A stretch of 64,000 nt of DNA from CBFFRJ01 sp963530515 (GTDB taxonomy: Bacteria; Pseudomonadota; Gammaproteobacteria; Enterobacterales; Enterobacteriaceae): the NCBI GenBank assembly GCA_963530515.1, contig CAUSEC010000027.1:1-64000 (forward strand). The letters are read 5' to 3'. The notes beneath the pieces are model-generated. The model saw only the letters and a list, made by a program, of their open reading frames with translations. It did no database searches and was not told the DNA's origin. Shown piece after piece: positions 52,877 to 62,161 of this stretch. How positions within the stretch are numbered: the first letter of the stretch is position 1; every line of letters starts with the position of its first letter. A program made the translations under genes and the position numbers.

Positions 52877-53873
52877 TGCTGGAACCCTTAGCGGGACGGA
52901 TAAAAGCGTCATTCTGTTGATGACCATTGGCGAAGACCGTGCGGCAGAAGTGTTCAAGCACCTCTCCCAGCGGGAAGTGCAGCACCTCAGTACGGCCATG
53001 GCGAGCGTTAAGCAGATTTCTAACAAACAGCTGATGGACGTGCTGCAGGAGTTTGAGAGCGAAGCCGAGCAGTTTGCGGCGCTCAATATCAACGCCAACG
53101 ACTACCTGCGCACCGTGCTGGTCAAAGCGCTTGGCGAAGAGCGCGCGGCCAGCCTGCTGGAAGATATTCTCGAAACCCGCGACACCACCAGCGGGATCGA
53201 AACGCTCAACTTTATGGAGCCGCAGAGTGCTGCCGACGTTATTCGCGACGAGCACCCGCAGATTATCGCCACCATCCTCGTCCACCTCAAACGTGGTCAG
53301 GCGGCCGATATTCTTGCCCTGTTTGATGAGCGTCTGCGCCATGACGTTATGCTGCGTATCGCCACCTTCGGCGGCGTACAGCCAGCCGCACTGGCCGAGC
53401 TGACCGAAGTACTGAACAACCTGCTCGACGGTCAGAACCTCAAACGCAGCAAAATGGGCGGCGTGAGAACGGCGGCAGAGATTATCAACCTGATGAAAAC
53501 GCAGCAGGAAGAAGCGGTTATTACCGCCGTGCGCGAATTCGACGGCGAGCTGGCACAAAAAATTATCGACGAGATGTTCCTGTTCGAAAACCTCGTGGAC
53601 GTGGACGACCGCAGTATCCAGCGCCTGCTGCAGGAAGTGGATTCCGAATCCCTGCTGGTTGCACTGAAAGGCTCCGAGGCACCGCTGCGCGACAAATTCC
53701 TGCGCAACATGTCCCAGCGTGCGGCCGACATCCTGCGCGACGACCTGGCCAACCGTGGACCGGTACGTCTGTCTCAGGTGGAGAACGAGCAGAAAGCTAT
53801 CCTGCTTATTGTTCGTCGTCTGGCAGAAACCGGCGAGATGGTAATTGGCAGCGGCGAGGATACCTATGTCTAA
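52866..53873 (+). CDS. fliG: Flagellar motor switch protein FliG
   Basis: The 335-residue protein (331 in E. coli; four extra residues NAGT at the start) carries the FliF-binding N-domain, the EHPQ-type middle motif (RDEHPQIIATILVHLKRGQA) for FliM, and the C-terminal torque helix with charged residues (DEMFLFENLVDVDDRSIQRL, KFLRNMSQRAADILRDDL). FliG couples stator ion flow to rotor rotation. ATG 52866 lies 11 bp inside the fliF end. Confidence 0.96.
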   Translation: MSNNAGTLSGTDKSVILLMTIGEDRAAEVFKHLSQREVQHLSTAMASVKQISNKQLMDVLQEFESEAEQFAALNINANDYLRTVLVKALGEERAASLLEDILETRDTTSGIETLNFMEPQSAADVIRDEHPQIIATILVHLKRGQAADILALFDERLRHDVMLRIATFGGVQPAALAELTEVLNNLLDGQNLKRSKMGGVRTAAEIINLMKTQQEEAVITAVREFDGELAQKIIDEMFLFENLVDVDDRSIQRLLQEVDSESLLVALKGSEAPLRDKFLRNMSQRAADILRDDLANRGPVRLSQVENEQKAILLIVRRLAETGEMVIGSGEDTYV

Positions 53874-54576
53874 TGAATTGCCGTGGAAGGTCTGGAAGCC
53901 TGAAGACCTTGCTATCCCCGTGCCTGCCTTCGCCCCGGCGTTCCTTGACGGAACTGAAGAGCCGGAAGAAGAGAACGTGGAAGACGAGCTGTCTGCTGAG
54001 CAAAAGCGTCAGCAGCAGTTGGCCCAGATCCAGATGCAGGCCCACGAAGCGGGCTACAACGCCGGTCTGGCCGAAGGTCGCCTGAAAGGTCAGGAGCAGG
54101 GTTACCAGGAAGGTCTGACGCAGGGTCACGCAAACGGCCTTGAACAGGCCCGCCAGCAGCAGGCGCCGATTCATGCGCGGATGCAGCAGCTGGTCAGCGA
54201 ATTCCAGTACACCCTGGATGCGCTGGACAGCGTGATTGCCTCGCGTCTGATGCAGATGGCGCTGGAAGCCGCGCGTCAGGTGATTGGCCAGACGCCCTGC
54301 GTGGATAACACGGCATTAATTAAACAAATTCAACTTCTGCTTCAGCAGGAGCCGCTGTTTAGCGGAAAACCGCAGCTGCGCGTCCATCCTGACGATTTGC
54401 AGCGCGTTGAAGAGATGCTCGGCGCGACCCTCAGCCTGCACGGCTGGCGTCTGCGCGGTGACCCGACCCTTCATCCTGGCGGCTGTAAAGTCTCCGCCGA
54501 TGAAGGTGACCTTGATGCGAGTGTGGCAACACGCTGGCAAGAACTGTGCCGCCTGGCAGCACCAGGAGTGGTGTGA
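53866..54576 (+). CDS. fliH: Flagellar export regulator FliH
   Basis: From ATG 53866 the protein has 236 residues and starts MSNELPWKVWKPEDL, as in E. coli (228). It has GxxxG-like repeats (AGYNAGLAEGRLKGQEQGYQ, about 65-85) and a conserved C-terminal domain (LRVHPDDLQRVEEM, HPGGCKVSADEGDLDA). It dimerises and holds the FliI ATPase at the export gate. ATG overlaps the fliG stop; the stop overlaps the fliI start. Confidence 0.94.
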   Translation: MSNELPWKVWKPEDLAIPVPAFAPAFLDGTEEPEEENVEDELSAEQKRQQQLAQIQMQAHEAGYNAGLAEGRLKGQEQGYQEGLTQGHANGLEQARQQQAPIHARMQQLVSEFQYTLDALDSVIASRLMQMALEAARQVIGQTPCVDNTALIKQIQLLLQQEPLFSGKPQLRVHPDDLQRVEEMLGATLSLHGWRLRGDPTLHPGGCKVSADEGDLDASVATRWQELCRLAAPGVV

Positions 54577-55946
54577 TGACCACACGTTTGAACCGCTGGC
54601 TGAACACGCTGGATACCTTCGAAGCCCGGATGGCGCAACTGCCGTCCGTGCGTCGTTATGGTCGTCTGACCCGTGCAACCGGCCTGGTGCTTGAAGCCAC
54701 CGGGTTGCAGTTGCCGCTGGGCGCGACCTGCATCATTGAACGCCATGACAATGGCGAGATGAGCGAAGTGGAAAGCGAAGTCGTCGGGTTCAATGGTCAT
54801 CGTCTGTTCCTGATGCCACTTGAAGAAGTCGAAGGCATTCTGCCTGGCGCGCGCGTGTATGCCCGCAGCGCCTCCGCAGACGGTCTGCACAGTGGCAAAC
54901 AGCTTCCGCTCGGCCCTTCGCTGCTGGGGCGCGTTCTGGACGGTGCGGGCAAACCGCTTGATGGCCTGCCCTCCCCTGACACCAGCGAAACCGGCGCGCT
55001 CATCACCCAGCCGGTTAACCCGCTGCAGCGTACCGCCATTGAGCATGTGCTTGATACCGGCGTGCGGTCTATCAATGCCCTGTTGACCGTGGGTCGTGGG
55101 CAGCGTATGGGCCTGTTCGCCGGTTCCGGCGTGGGCAAGAGCGTCTTGTTAGGCATGATGGCGCGTTACACCGAAGCCGACGTGATTGTCGTGGGCCTGA
55201 TTGGTGAACGTGGCCGCGAAGTAAAAGATTTTATCGAGAACATCCTCGGAGCCGATGGCCGTGCACGTTCGGTCGTCATCGCTGCTCCCGCGGATGTGTC
55301 TCCTTTATTGCGTATGCAGGGCGCTGCTTACGCCACGCGTATTGCGGAAGATTTCCGCGATCGCGGTCAGCACGTGTTGCTGATTATGGATTCCCTGACG
55401 CGTTACGCCATGGCCCAGCGTGAAATCGCGCTCGCCATCGGTGAACCGCCAGCCACCAAAGGTTATCCGCCTTCTGTCTTCGCCAAACTGCCGGCGCTGG
55501 TAGAACGTGCTGGTAACGGCGTAACGGGCGGGGGTTCTGTCACCGCGTTTTATACCGTACTGACCGAAGGTGACGACCAACAGGATCCGATTGCCGATTC
55601 AGCGCGTGCTATTCTTGATGGGCACATCGTTTTGTCACGCCGTCTGGCGGAAGCTGGCCACTACCCGGCCATTGACATCGAAGCCTCCATCAGCCGTGCG
55701 ATGACCGCGCTGATTACGGAAAAACACTACGCACGCGTCAGAAATTTCAAACAGTTGTTGTCCAGCTTCCAGCGTAACCGTGATTTGGTGAGCGTGGGCG
55801 CGTACGCCCGTGGCAGCGATCCGATGCTGGATAAAGCCATCGCGTTATGGCCACAACTGGAAGCGTTTTTGCAGCAAGGTATTTTCGAACGTGCGGGATG
55901 GGAAGATTCAATGCAAGCCCTTGAGCTTATCTTCCCCACTGTCTAA
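54576..55946 (+). CDS. fliI: Flagellum-specific export ATPase FliI
   Basis: From ATG 54576 the protein has 456 residues (E. coli 457). It is an F1-beta-like ATPase: Walker A GLFAGSGVGKSVLLG, GERGREVKDF, Walker B VLLIMDSLTRYAMAQ. FliI drives the first steps of type III export of rod, hook and filament subunits with FliH and FliJ. A longer frame from 54546 lacks family support. Start overlaps the fliH stop (TGATG). Confidence 0.96.
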   Translation: MTTRLNRWLNTLDTFEARMAQLPSVRRYGRLTRATGLVLEATGLQLPLGATCIIERHDNGEMSEVESEVVGFNGHRLFLMPLEEVEGILPGARVYARSASADGLHSGKQLPLGPSLLGRVLDGAGKPLDGLPSPDTSETGALITQPVNPLQRTAIEHVLDTGVRSINALLTVGRGQRMGLFAGSGVGKSVLLGMMARYTEADVIVVGLIGERGREVKDFIENILGADGRARSVVIAAPADVSPLLRMQGAAYATRIAEDFRDRGQHVLLIMDSLTRYAMAQREIALAIGEPPATKGYPPSVFAKLPALVERAGNGVTGGGSVTAFYTVLTEGDDQQDPIADSARAILDGHIVLSRRLAEAGHYPAIDIEASISRAMTALITEKHYARVRNFKQLLSSFQRNRDLVSVGAYARGSDPMLDKAIALWPQLEAFLQQGIFERAGWEDSMQALELIFPTV

Positions 55947-55967
55947 TGCACCTGGAGAGCGACGATC

Positions 55968-56411
55968 ATGACGCAAAATAGTGCGTTAACGACGCTAAAG
56001 GATCTGGCAGAAAAAGAAGTTGATGACGCGGCACTGAAACTTGGGGAAATGCGCCGCGGCTGTCAGCAGGCCGAAGAGCAACTCAAAATGCTGATGGATT
56101 ATCAGCACGAGTACCGTAATAACCTGAACAATGACATGAGTCAGGGGATTGACGCTCAGCGCTGGCAGAACTATCAACAATTTATTCTGACGCTGGAAAA
56201 AGCGATTGAACAACACCGTCAGCAGCTGGCGCAGTGGTCCCAAAAAGTGGACAGCGCGCTGGATTGCTGGCGAGAGAAAAAGCAGCGTCTGCAGGCATGG
56301 CAGACCCTACAAGACCGACAAGCGGCCGCCCTGCTTCAGGCTGAAAACCGCCTTGATCAAAAGAAAATGGACGAATTTGCACAGCGCGCAGCACAGAGGA
56401 AATTTGAATGA
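55968..56411 (+). CDS. fliJ: Flagellar export protein FliJ
   Basis: The 147-residue protein (E. coli 147) is almost entirely coiled coil, with Gln/Glu/Lys heptads. It inserts in the FliI hexamer like the gamma subunit of F1 and escorts chaperone complexes. GGAGAG lies upstream of ATG 55968, 21 bp after fliI. Its stop overlaps fliK (ATGA). Confidence 0.94.
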   Translation: MTQNSALTTLKDLAEKEVDDAALKLGEMRRGCQQAEEQLKMLMDYQHEYRNNLNNDMSQGIDAQRWQNYQQFILTLEKAIEQHRQQLAQWSQKVDSALDCWREKKQRLQAWQTLQDRQAAALLQAENRLDQKKMDEFAQRAAQRKFE

Positions 56412-57682
56412 TAGCCCTGCAAAAATTGCTCACAACAGATGTGGATGCGACCTCCGGCGGCCTGACCGGAAAAGCCAGCGGCGACACGGCCCAGGATTTT
56501 CTTGCGCTCCTTGCCGGTGCGCTGGGTGGTAATACCACTGCGCTGGGTGAAGATGCAAACGCCACCCTTTCGCTGACCGGCCTGCAAACGGCTGACGGTA
56601 AGTCAGTGAAGTCCTTACGCATGCTCGCGGCAGATTCGACCCAATCCCCTGTGCAGAAGCTGGCTGACCTGCTGGCACGTCAGACCTCAGACACCACTGA
56701 GCTGTCTGCGGATGAAACCACCCAGGTGCAAAATCTGTTGTCCGGCCTGACACCGACCGCCAAAAGCGATGTGCTGGCCGCCCTCACTAAGGGCAGCAAA
56801 ACCAGCGACGACACTGACACCAAAACCGATTTGAGCGATGAAGAGCTGTCGAGCCTGAGTGCGCTGATGGCGATGTTGCCGCATCAGCAAACCGCGCAGT
56901 TGACGCCAAAAGTCGCCACCACTGCGCACTCAGCTGATGCCACCGTGGCTACCGTCTCCACTGCGTCTGCTACTGCTACGCGCACGCCCGGCGTAGCAAC
57001 GCAGCTCAGCGGAAAAACCGACGACACGGCGAGCCTTGCAGCGCAGCCTAAAACAGACGGCACGCTGCCACAGTCGCCCACTCTGGCCACCGGTGATGAT
57101 TCCTTCCAGAGTGCTGCCGCGCTGGCAGTGAAGAAAGACACCGATAACGCCAACCTGACCGTGAATACCACCAGCAGCGTTGCGCCGGTGGTGAGCCATG
57201 CGTCTTCTGCCCAGGCCAGCGCACCGGTGTCAGCCGCGGTACTGAGCGCCCCGCTCGGCAGCAATGAGTGGCAGCAGACCCTTAGCCAGCACGTGACGCT
57301 GTTTACCCGCCAGGGGCAGCAGAATGCCGAGCTGCATTTGCACCCGGAAGAGCTGGGACAGATCAAGATTTCCCTCAAGATTGACGACAACAACATGGCG
57401 CAGCTGCAGATGATGTCACCGCACAGCCACGTCCGCCAGGCGCTGGAAGCGGCATTGCCGACACTGCGTACTTCTCTGGCTGAAAGTGGCATTCAACTGG
57501 GCCAGAGCAATATCAGCAGCGAAAGCTTTGCCGGCCAGCAGCAGTCGTTCTCCGGTCAACAACAGTCATCTCGTTCAGATAGCAGCGAGCGTTTTGTTAC
57601 GGATGACGATGAAACGCTGGTTACCCCTGCAAGTCTGCAATCCGCCGCTCGCGGTAACAGCACGGTCGATATCTTTGCCTAA
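56408..57682 (+). CDS. fliK: Flagellar hook-length control protein FliK
   Basis: The 424-residue protein is longer than E. coli FliK (375), mainly by a Thr/Ala/Ser-rich ruler segment (about 90-250, with TKTDLSDEELSSLSALMAM inside). The C-terminal substrate-switch domain holds LGSNEWQQTLSQHVTLFTR and AELHLHPEELGQIKISL (about 275-330). FliK measures the hook and switches export from hook to filament substrates. The tail is Gln/Ser-rich. It ends the fliFGHIJK operon. Confidence 0.93.
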   Translation: MIALQKLLTTDVDATSGGLTGKASGDTAQDFLALLAGALGGNTTALGEDANATLSLTGLQTADGKSVKSLRMLAADSTQSPVQKLADLLARQTSDTTELSADETTQVQNLLSGLTPTAKSDVLAALTKGSKTSDDTDTKTDLSDEELSSLSALMAMLPHQQTAQLTPKVATTAHSADATVATVSTASATATRTPGVATQLSGKTDDTASLAAQPKTDGTLPQSPTLATGDDSFQSAAALAVKKDTDNANLTVNTTSSVAPVVSHASSAQASAPVSAAVLSAPLGSNEWQQTLSQHVTLFTRQGQQNAELHLHPEELGQIKISLKIDDNNMAQLQMMSPHSHVRQALEAALPTLRTSLAESGIQLGQSNISSESFAGQQQSFSGQQQSSRSDSSERFVTDDDETLVTPASLQSAARGNSTVDIFA

Positions 57683-57697
57683 ACGCCAGAGGTAGCA

Positions 57698-57750
57698 TGA
57701 TTATCCCCGTCTTTTCCGCGCTTTGACGCGAACAGGACACGGGATAATCA
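57698..57750. other. Inverted repeat between fliK and fliL
   Basis: TGATTATCCC (57698-57707) and GGGATAATCA (57741-57750) are a perfect 10-bp inverted repeat around 33 nt, which itself contains CGCG-N6-CGCG (57717-57730). It could end the fliFGHIJK transcript or mark a promoter region for fliLMNOPQR. No T-tract is present. Confidence 0.45.
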
Positions 57751-57786
57751 GCCTATTAGCAGTACCTAACAGGAAGCACGTATCAG

Positions 57787-58263
57787 ATGACTGACACCGC
57801 TATAACCAAAAAACGTAAGCGTTCAATCTGGATCCCGCTCTTGGTGTTAATCACCCTCGCTGCATGTGCCACAGCTGGCTATAGCTACTGGCGTATGCAG
57901 GTGCATCCAGCCACGGATGCTAAAGCGGAAGCCGAAGCGCCACCTCCGCCGCCGGCACCGGTCTTTTTTGCTCTGGATACTTTTACGGTCAATCTGGGCG
58001 ATGCGGATCGTGTGCTGTACATCGGTATTACGTTGCGTCTGAAAGATGACCTGACGCGTGCAAGATTGAGCGAGTATCTGCCGGAAGTCCGCAGCCGTTT
58101 ACTGCTGCTGTTCTCCCGCCAGGACGCCACACAGCTTGCGACCGATGAAGGAAAACAGAAACTTGCAGCCTCAATTAAAGAAGCGCTCGCATCACCGTTA
58201 GTGCCGGGACAACCGAAGCAGGAAGTCACTGACGTTCTTTATACAGCTTTCATTTTGCGGTAA
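57787..58263 (+). CDS. fliL: Flagellar basal-body protein FliL
   Basis: The 158-residue membrane protein (E. coli 154) has a basic N-terminus, one span (SIWIPLLVLITLAACATAGY, about 14-33), a Pro/Ala/Glu linker (EAPPPPPAP) and a periplasmic stomatin-like domain ending VLYTAFILR. It surrounds and stabilises stators. The first gene of fliLMNOPQR follows a gap of about 105 bp with a hairpin. ATG 57787 follows AGGAAGC. Confidence 0.94.
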   Translation: MTDTAITKKRKRSIWIPLLVLITLAACATAGYSYWRMQVHPATDAKAEAEAPPPPPAPVFFALDTFTVNLGDADRVLYIGITLRLKDDLTRARLSEYLPEVRSRLLLLFSRQDATQLATDEGKQKLAASIKEALASPLVPGQPKQEVTDVLYTAFILR

Positions 58264-58267
58264 AGAC

Positions 58268-59272
58268 ATGGGCGATAGCATTCTTTCTCAGGCCGAAATC
58301 GATGCGCTGCTCAATGGAGACAGCGATAAGAGTGATGATCCAAAACCAGGTTTAGGTGGCGAGACAGACATTCGCCCCTACGACCCCAATACCCAGCGTC
58401 GCGTCGTTCGTGAACGTCTGCAGGCGCTGGAGATCATCAACGAACGTTTCGCGCGTCAGTTCCGTATGGGGCTGTTTAACCTGTTGCGTCGTAGCCCGGA
58501 TATTACCGTCGGTGCCATTCGCATTCAGCCGTATCACGAATTTGCACGAAATTTACCCGTTCCCACCAACCTGAACTTGATTCACCTTAAACCCCTGCGC
58601 GGTACGGGACTGTTTGTCTTCTCCCCGAGCCTGGTGTTTATTGCCGTGGATAACTTGTTTGGCGGTGACGGACGTTTTCCGACCAAGGTTGAAGGCCGTG
58701 AGTTCACCCATACTGAACAACGCGTCATTAACCGCATGCTGAAGCTGGCGCTGGAAGGCTACAGTGATGCATGGAAAGCGATTCACCCGCTGGACGTTGA
58801 GTATGTGCGTTCAGAAATGCAGGTTAAGTTCACCAATATCACAACGTCACCAAATGACATTGTAGTGAACACACCGTTCCATGTGGAAATCGGTAACCTG
58901 ACCGGTGAATTCAATATTTGTCTGCCTTTCAGCATGATTGAGCCGCTGCGTGAAGTGCTGGTTAACCCGCCACTGGAGAACTCCCGTTCTGAAGACCAGA
59001 ACTGGCGTGATAACCTGGTGCGTCAGGTGCAGCACTCCGAGCTGGAACTGATTGCTAATTTTGCTGATATTTCCCTGCGCCTGTCGCAGATACTTAAGCT
59101 CAAGCCCGGCGACGTCTTGCCGATCGACAAACCCGATCGCATTATCGCGCATGTGGACGGAGTGCCTGTACTCACCAGCCAGTATGGCACGCTTAACGGT
59201 CAGTACGCCCTGCGTGTCGAGCATTTGATAAACCCGATTTTGAATTCGCTGAATGAGGAACAGCCCAAATGA
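58268..59272 (+). CDS. fliM: Flagellar motor switch protein FliM
   Basis: The 334-residue protein (E. coli 334) has the N-terminal CheY-P-binding stretch SILSQAEIDALLNGD (about 4-18), a CheC-like middle domain with VDNLFGGDGRF, and a C-terminal FliN-like domain. It is the receiver of the chemotaxis signal in the C ring. It starts 4 bp after fliL and overlaps fliN by 4 bp. Confidence 0.96.
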   Translation: MGDSILSQAEIDALLNGDSDKSDDPKPGLGGETDIRPYDPNTQRRVVRERLQALEIINERFARQFRMGLFNLLRRSPDITVGAIRIQPYHEFARNLPVPTNLNLIHLKPLRGTGLFVFSPSLVFIAVDNLFGGDGRFPTKVEGREFTHTEQRVINRMLKLALEGYSDAWKAIHPLDVEYVRSEMQVKFTNITTSPNDIVVNTPFHVEIGNLTGEFNICLPFSMIEPLREVLVNPPLENSRSEDQNWRDNLVRQVQHSELELIANFADISLRLSQILKLKPGDVLPIDKPDRIIAHVDGVPVLTSQYGTLNGQYALRVEHLINPILNSLNEEQPK

Positions 59273-59688
59273 GTGATATGAACAATCCGTCCGATGACAA
59301 CGGCAGTGCAATGGACGATCTGTGGGCTGACGCGTTAAACGAACAAAAAACCACAACCGGTGGCAATAAAAGCCCGGTCGATGCCGTGTTCCAGCAGCTG
59401 GGTGGTGGTGACGTCAGCGGCAGTTTGCAGGATATCGATTTAATTATGGATATCCCGGTCAAACTGACGGTTGAACTGGGCCGCACCCGGATGACCATCA
59501 AAGAACTGCTGCGCCTGACGCAGGGTTCCGTGGTGGCGCTTGACGGACTGGCCGGTGAGCCGCTGGATATCCTGATCAACGGTTATCTGATTGCCCAGGG
59601 TGAAGTCGTGGTCGTTGCTGATAAATACGGCGTGCGTATTACCGACATTATCACCCCAACCGAACGTATGCGTCGTCTGAGCCGTTAA
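59269..59688 (+). CDS. fliN: Flagellar motor switch protein FliN
   Basis: The 139-residue protein (E. coli 137) has an acidic, disordered N-terminus and a SpoA domain (DIPVKLTVELGRTRMTIKEL, GEPLDILINGYLIAQGEVVV). It forms the base of the C ring and docks FliH. ATG overlaps the fliM stop. Confidence 0.96.
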   Translation: MSDMNNPSDDNGSAMDDLWADALNEQKTTTGGNKSPVDAVFQQLGGGDVSGSLQDIDLIMDIPVKLTVELGRTRMTIKELLRLTQGSVVALDGLAGEPLDILINGYLIAQGEVVVVADKYGVRITDIITPTERMRRLSR

Positions 59689-59696
59689 GCCCCAAT

Positions 59697-60071
59697 ATGA
59701 AAACGCAGGCCACGGTAAGTCAACCGTCAGCCGTTCCCGGTTCGCCACTGCTGCAAGTCAGTGGCGCACTGGTACTGATTATTGCCTTAATCCTCGCCGT
59801 AGCCTGGATTGTTAAACGTACGGGCTTTGCCGGTAAGCACGCTGGCGCGCGTGGACTGAAAGTCTCCGCCAGTACCTCTGTCGGCCCACGTGAACGCGTG
59901 GTTATCGTCGATGTGGACGATGCTCGCCTGGTGCTGGGCGTGACGCCGGGGCAAATCAATTTGTTGCATAAGTTACCCCCTGCGCCCGTCGAGCAAGCCA
60001 ACGTGACCGAGAAGACCCCGGACTTTCAGTCCGTGATGAAGAATTTGCTCAAGCGTTCCGGGAGATCCTGA
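59697..60071 (+). CDS. fliO: Flagellar export-gate protein FliO
   Basis: The 124-residue protein (E. coli 121) has one strong membrane span (LVLIIALILAVAWIVKRTGF, about 27-46) and a small cytoplasmic domain (VGPRERVVIVDVDDARLVLG, TPGQINLLHKLPP). It assists assembly of the FliP ring. It starts 8 bp after fliN and overlaps fliP by one base (TGATG). Confidence 0.93.
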   Translation: MKTQATVSQPSAVPGSPLLQVSGALVLIIALILAVAWIVKRTGFAGKHAGARGLKVSASTSVGPRERVVIVDVDDARLVLGVTPGQINLLHKLPPAPVEQANVTEKTPDFQSVMKNLLKRSGRS

Positions 60072-60808
60072 TGCGCCGTTTGTTACCTTTCGCGCTGGCC
60101 GGATTATGGCTTGCCGCTCCTGCCGCATTTGCTCAGCTTCCGGGCCTGGTCAGCCAACCGCTCGCGGGCGGTGGCCAGAGCTGGTCACTGCCCGTGCAGA
60201 CGCTGGTCTTTATTACCTCCCTGACCTTCCTGCCTGCCATTCTGCTGATGATGACCAGTTTCACCCGTATCATCATAGTGTTTGGTCTGCTGCGAAACGC
60301 TCTGGGGACGCCGTCAGCTCCGCCTAACCAGGTTTTGCTGGGCCTGGCGCTGTTTTTGACCTTTTTTATTATGTCCCCGGTCATCGATAAAATTTATACC
60401 GAGGCCTACCAGCCGTTCACTGAAAGTAAAATTTCTGTAGACGTGGCGCTGGAGCGCGGCGCGCAGCCGCTGCGTGAGTTTATGATGCGCCAGACCCGTG
60501 AAGCCGACCTTGCGCTCTTTGCCCGTCTGGCAAACAGCCCGCCAATCCAGGGGCCGGAAGCCGTGCCAATGCGCATTTTGCTGCCCGCGTATGTCACCAG
60601 CGAGCTGAAAACGGCGTTCCAGATAGGCTTTACGATTTTTATTCCGTTCCTGATTATCGATCTCGTGATTGCCAGCGTGCTGATGGCGCTGGGGATGATG
60701 ATGGTGCCACCTGCCACCATTGCCCTGCCCTTTAAGCTGATGCTGTTTGTGCTGGTTGACGGATGGCAGCTTTTGGTCGGTTCGCTGGCCCAGAGCTTTT
60801 ACAGTTAG
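60071..60808 (+). CDS. fliP: Flagellar export-gate protein FliP
   Basis: The 245-residue protein (E. coli 245) has a cleavable signal peptide (LLPFALAGLWLAAPAAFAQ), unusual for polytopic proteins but normal for FliP, then four spans with the conserved LLRNALGTPSAPPNQVLLGL and IPFLIIDLVIASVLMALGM. Five FliP subunits form the core of the export gate with FliQ and FliR. Confidence 0.96.
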   Translation: MRRLLPFALAGLWLAAPAAFAQLPGLVSQPLAGGGQSWSLPVQTLVFITSLTFLPAILLMMTSFTRIIIVFGLLRNALGTPSAPPNQVLLGLALFLTFFIMSPVIDKIYTEAYQPFTESKISVDVALERGAQPLREFMMRQTREADLALFARLANSPPIQGPEAVPMRILLPAYVTSELKTAFQIGFTIFIPFLIIDLVIASVLMALGMMMVPPATIALPFKLMLFVLVDGWQLLVGSLAQSFYS

Positions 60809-60817
60809 GAGTGAAGA

Positions 60818-61087
60818 ATGACACCTGAATCGGTCATGATGATGGGCACCGAGGCCATGAAAGTGGCACTCGCACTCGCGGCCCCACTCCTGCTCATTGC
60901 ACTGGTGACCGGTCTGATTATCAGTATTCTGCAGGCCGCCACGCAGATTAACGAAATGACGCTGTCGTTTATCCCGAAAATCATCGCGGTATTCGTGGCG
61001 ATTATTGTTGCCGGTCCCTGGATGCTTAACCTGCTGCTGGATTACATGCGCTCGTTGTTCACCAACCTGCCGTACATCATCGGATAA
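60818..61087 (+). CDS. fliQ: Flagellar export-gate protein FliQ
   Basis: The 89-residue, two-span protein is the E. coli length, starting MTPESVMMMGTEAMKVAL and containing LVTGLIISILQAATQINE. Four copies wrap around FliPR. GGAG lies before ATG 60818. It is part of fliLMNOPQR. Confidence 0.95.
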   Translation: MTPESVMMMGTEAMKVALALAAPLLLIALVTGLIISILQAATQINEMTLSFIPKIIAVFVAIIVAGPWMLNLLLDYMRSLFTNLPYIIG

Positions 61088-61093
61088 TCGACC

Positions 61094-61888
61094 ATGTTGC
61101 AGGTCTCCAGCGATCAGTGGCTTGCCTGGCTGAGCATGTATTTCTGGCCCTTTGTTCGCATTATGGCGCTCATCATGACGGCGCCCATCTTAAGCGAACG
61201 CAGCATACCTAAACGCGTCAAAGTGGGTCTGGGGTTGATGATTACGTTTATTGTCGCCCCGTCCCTGCCCGCTAACGACACCACCATCTTTTCTGCCAGT
61301 GCCGTGTGGATGATCTTCCAGCAGCTGCTGATCGGCATCGCACTCGGTTTTACGATGCAGTTTGCGTTTGCGGCGATTCGAACGGCCGGTGAATTGATTG
61401 GCCTGTCGATGGGTCTGTCATTTGCGACCTTCGTTGACCCGACTAACCACCTCAATATGCCCGTTCTGGCCCGTCTGGTGGATATGCTCGTGCTGCTGTT
61501 GTTTATGACCTTTAACGGTCACCTGTGGCTGATTTCAATGCTGGTAGACACCTTCCACACCCTGCCTGTTGGCGGCGACCCGGTCAACAGCAATGCGTTT
61601 CTCGCCCTGACGCGTGCCGCAGGCATGATTTTCCTTAATGGATTAATGCTCGCGCTGCCAGTCATCACCTTGTTGCTTACGGCTAACCTTGCGCTGGGAT
61701 TACTCAACAGAATGGCACCGCAGTTGTCGGTATTTGTCATTGGTTTTCCGATTACGTTGAGCGTGGGAATGTTGCTCATGATGCTAATGATGCCGCTGAT
61801 TGCCCCGTTCGCTGAACGTTTATTTGGTGAAATATTCAATTTGTTAGCTGAAATTGTTAGTGAATTACCTCGAAATACTATTCCATAA
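61094..61888 (+). CDS. fliR: Flagellar export-gate protein FliR
   Basis: The 264-residue protein (E. coli 261) has about six spans, with LSERSIPKRVKVGLGLMITF and GLSFATFVDP. It combines FliP-like and FliQ-like parts, completing the gate's helical stack. It is the last flagellar gene of the cluster, ending in a hydrophilic tail (SELPRNTIP). No strong terminator is seen in the following 270 bp. Confidence 0.95.
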   Translation: MLQVSSDQWLAWLSMYFWPFVRIMALIMTAPILSERSIPKRVKVGLGLMITFIVAPSLPANDTTIFSASAVWMIFQQLLIGIALGFTMQFAFAAIRTAGELIGLSMGLSFATFVDPTNHLNMPVLARLVDMLVLLLFMTFNGHLWLISMLVDTFHTLPVGGDPVNSNAFLALTRAAGMIFLNGLMLALPVITLLLTANLALGLLNRMAPQLSVFVIGFPITLSVGMLLMMLMMPLIAPFAERLFGEIFNLLAEIVSELPRNTIP

Positions 61889-62009
61889 ATTTCAAATGGT
61901 CTTTTTGAGGATAATCCTAAAATCAATTTAAGCTAATACCCTCCACGATATACCCGGCGCGGTTTAATTGTTTTTAAGATACTCACATAACATAAGATTT
62001 ACTTTACTT

Positions 62010-62023
62010 TAAGATGATTCCTG
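62010..62023 (+). promoter_or_regulatory. RcsAB box of the rcsA promoter
   Basis: TAAGATGATTCCTG fits the RcsAB consensus TaAGaatatTCctA, about 140 bp upstream of rcsA. It supports the known RcsA/RcsB autoregulation. Confidence 0.65.
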
Positions 62024-62161
62024 GCAAATTATACGTAACTTTACGGGATAGTGGTTTCGCCTGAGGTCTACATCCTGCTCATTGTTATTACTTTTTTGTC
62101 TGGTGGTTCAGGGACCTCTGGCGAGGGTGAATTATCGTTACGCATTGAGTGAGGGTATGCC

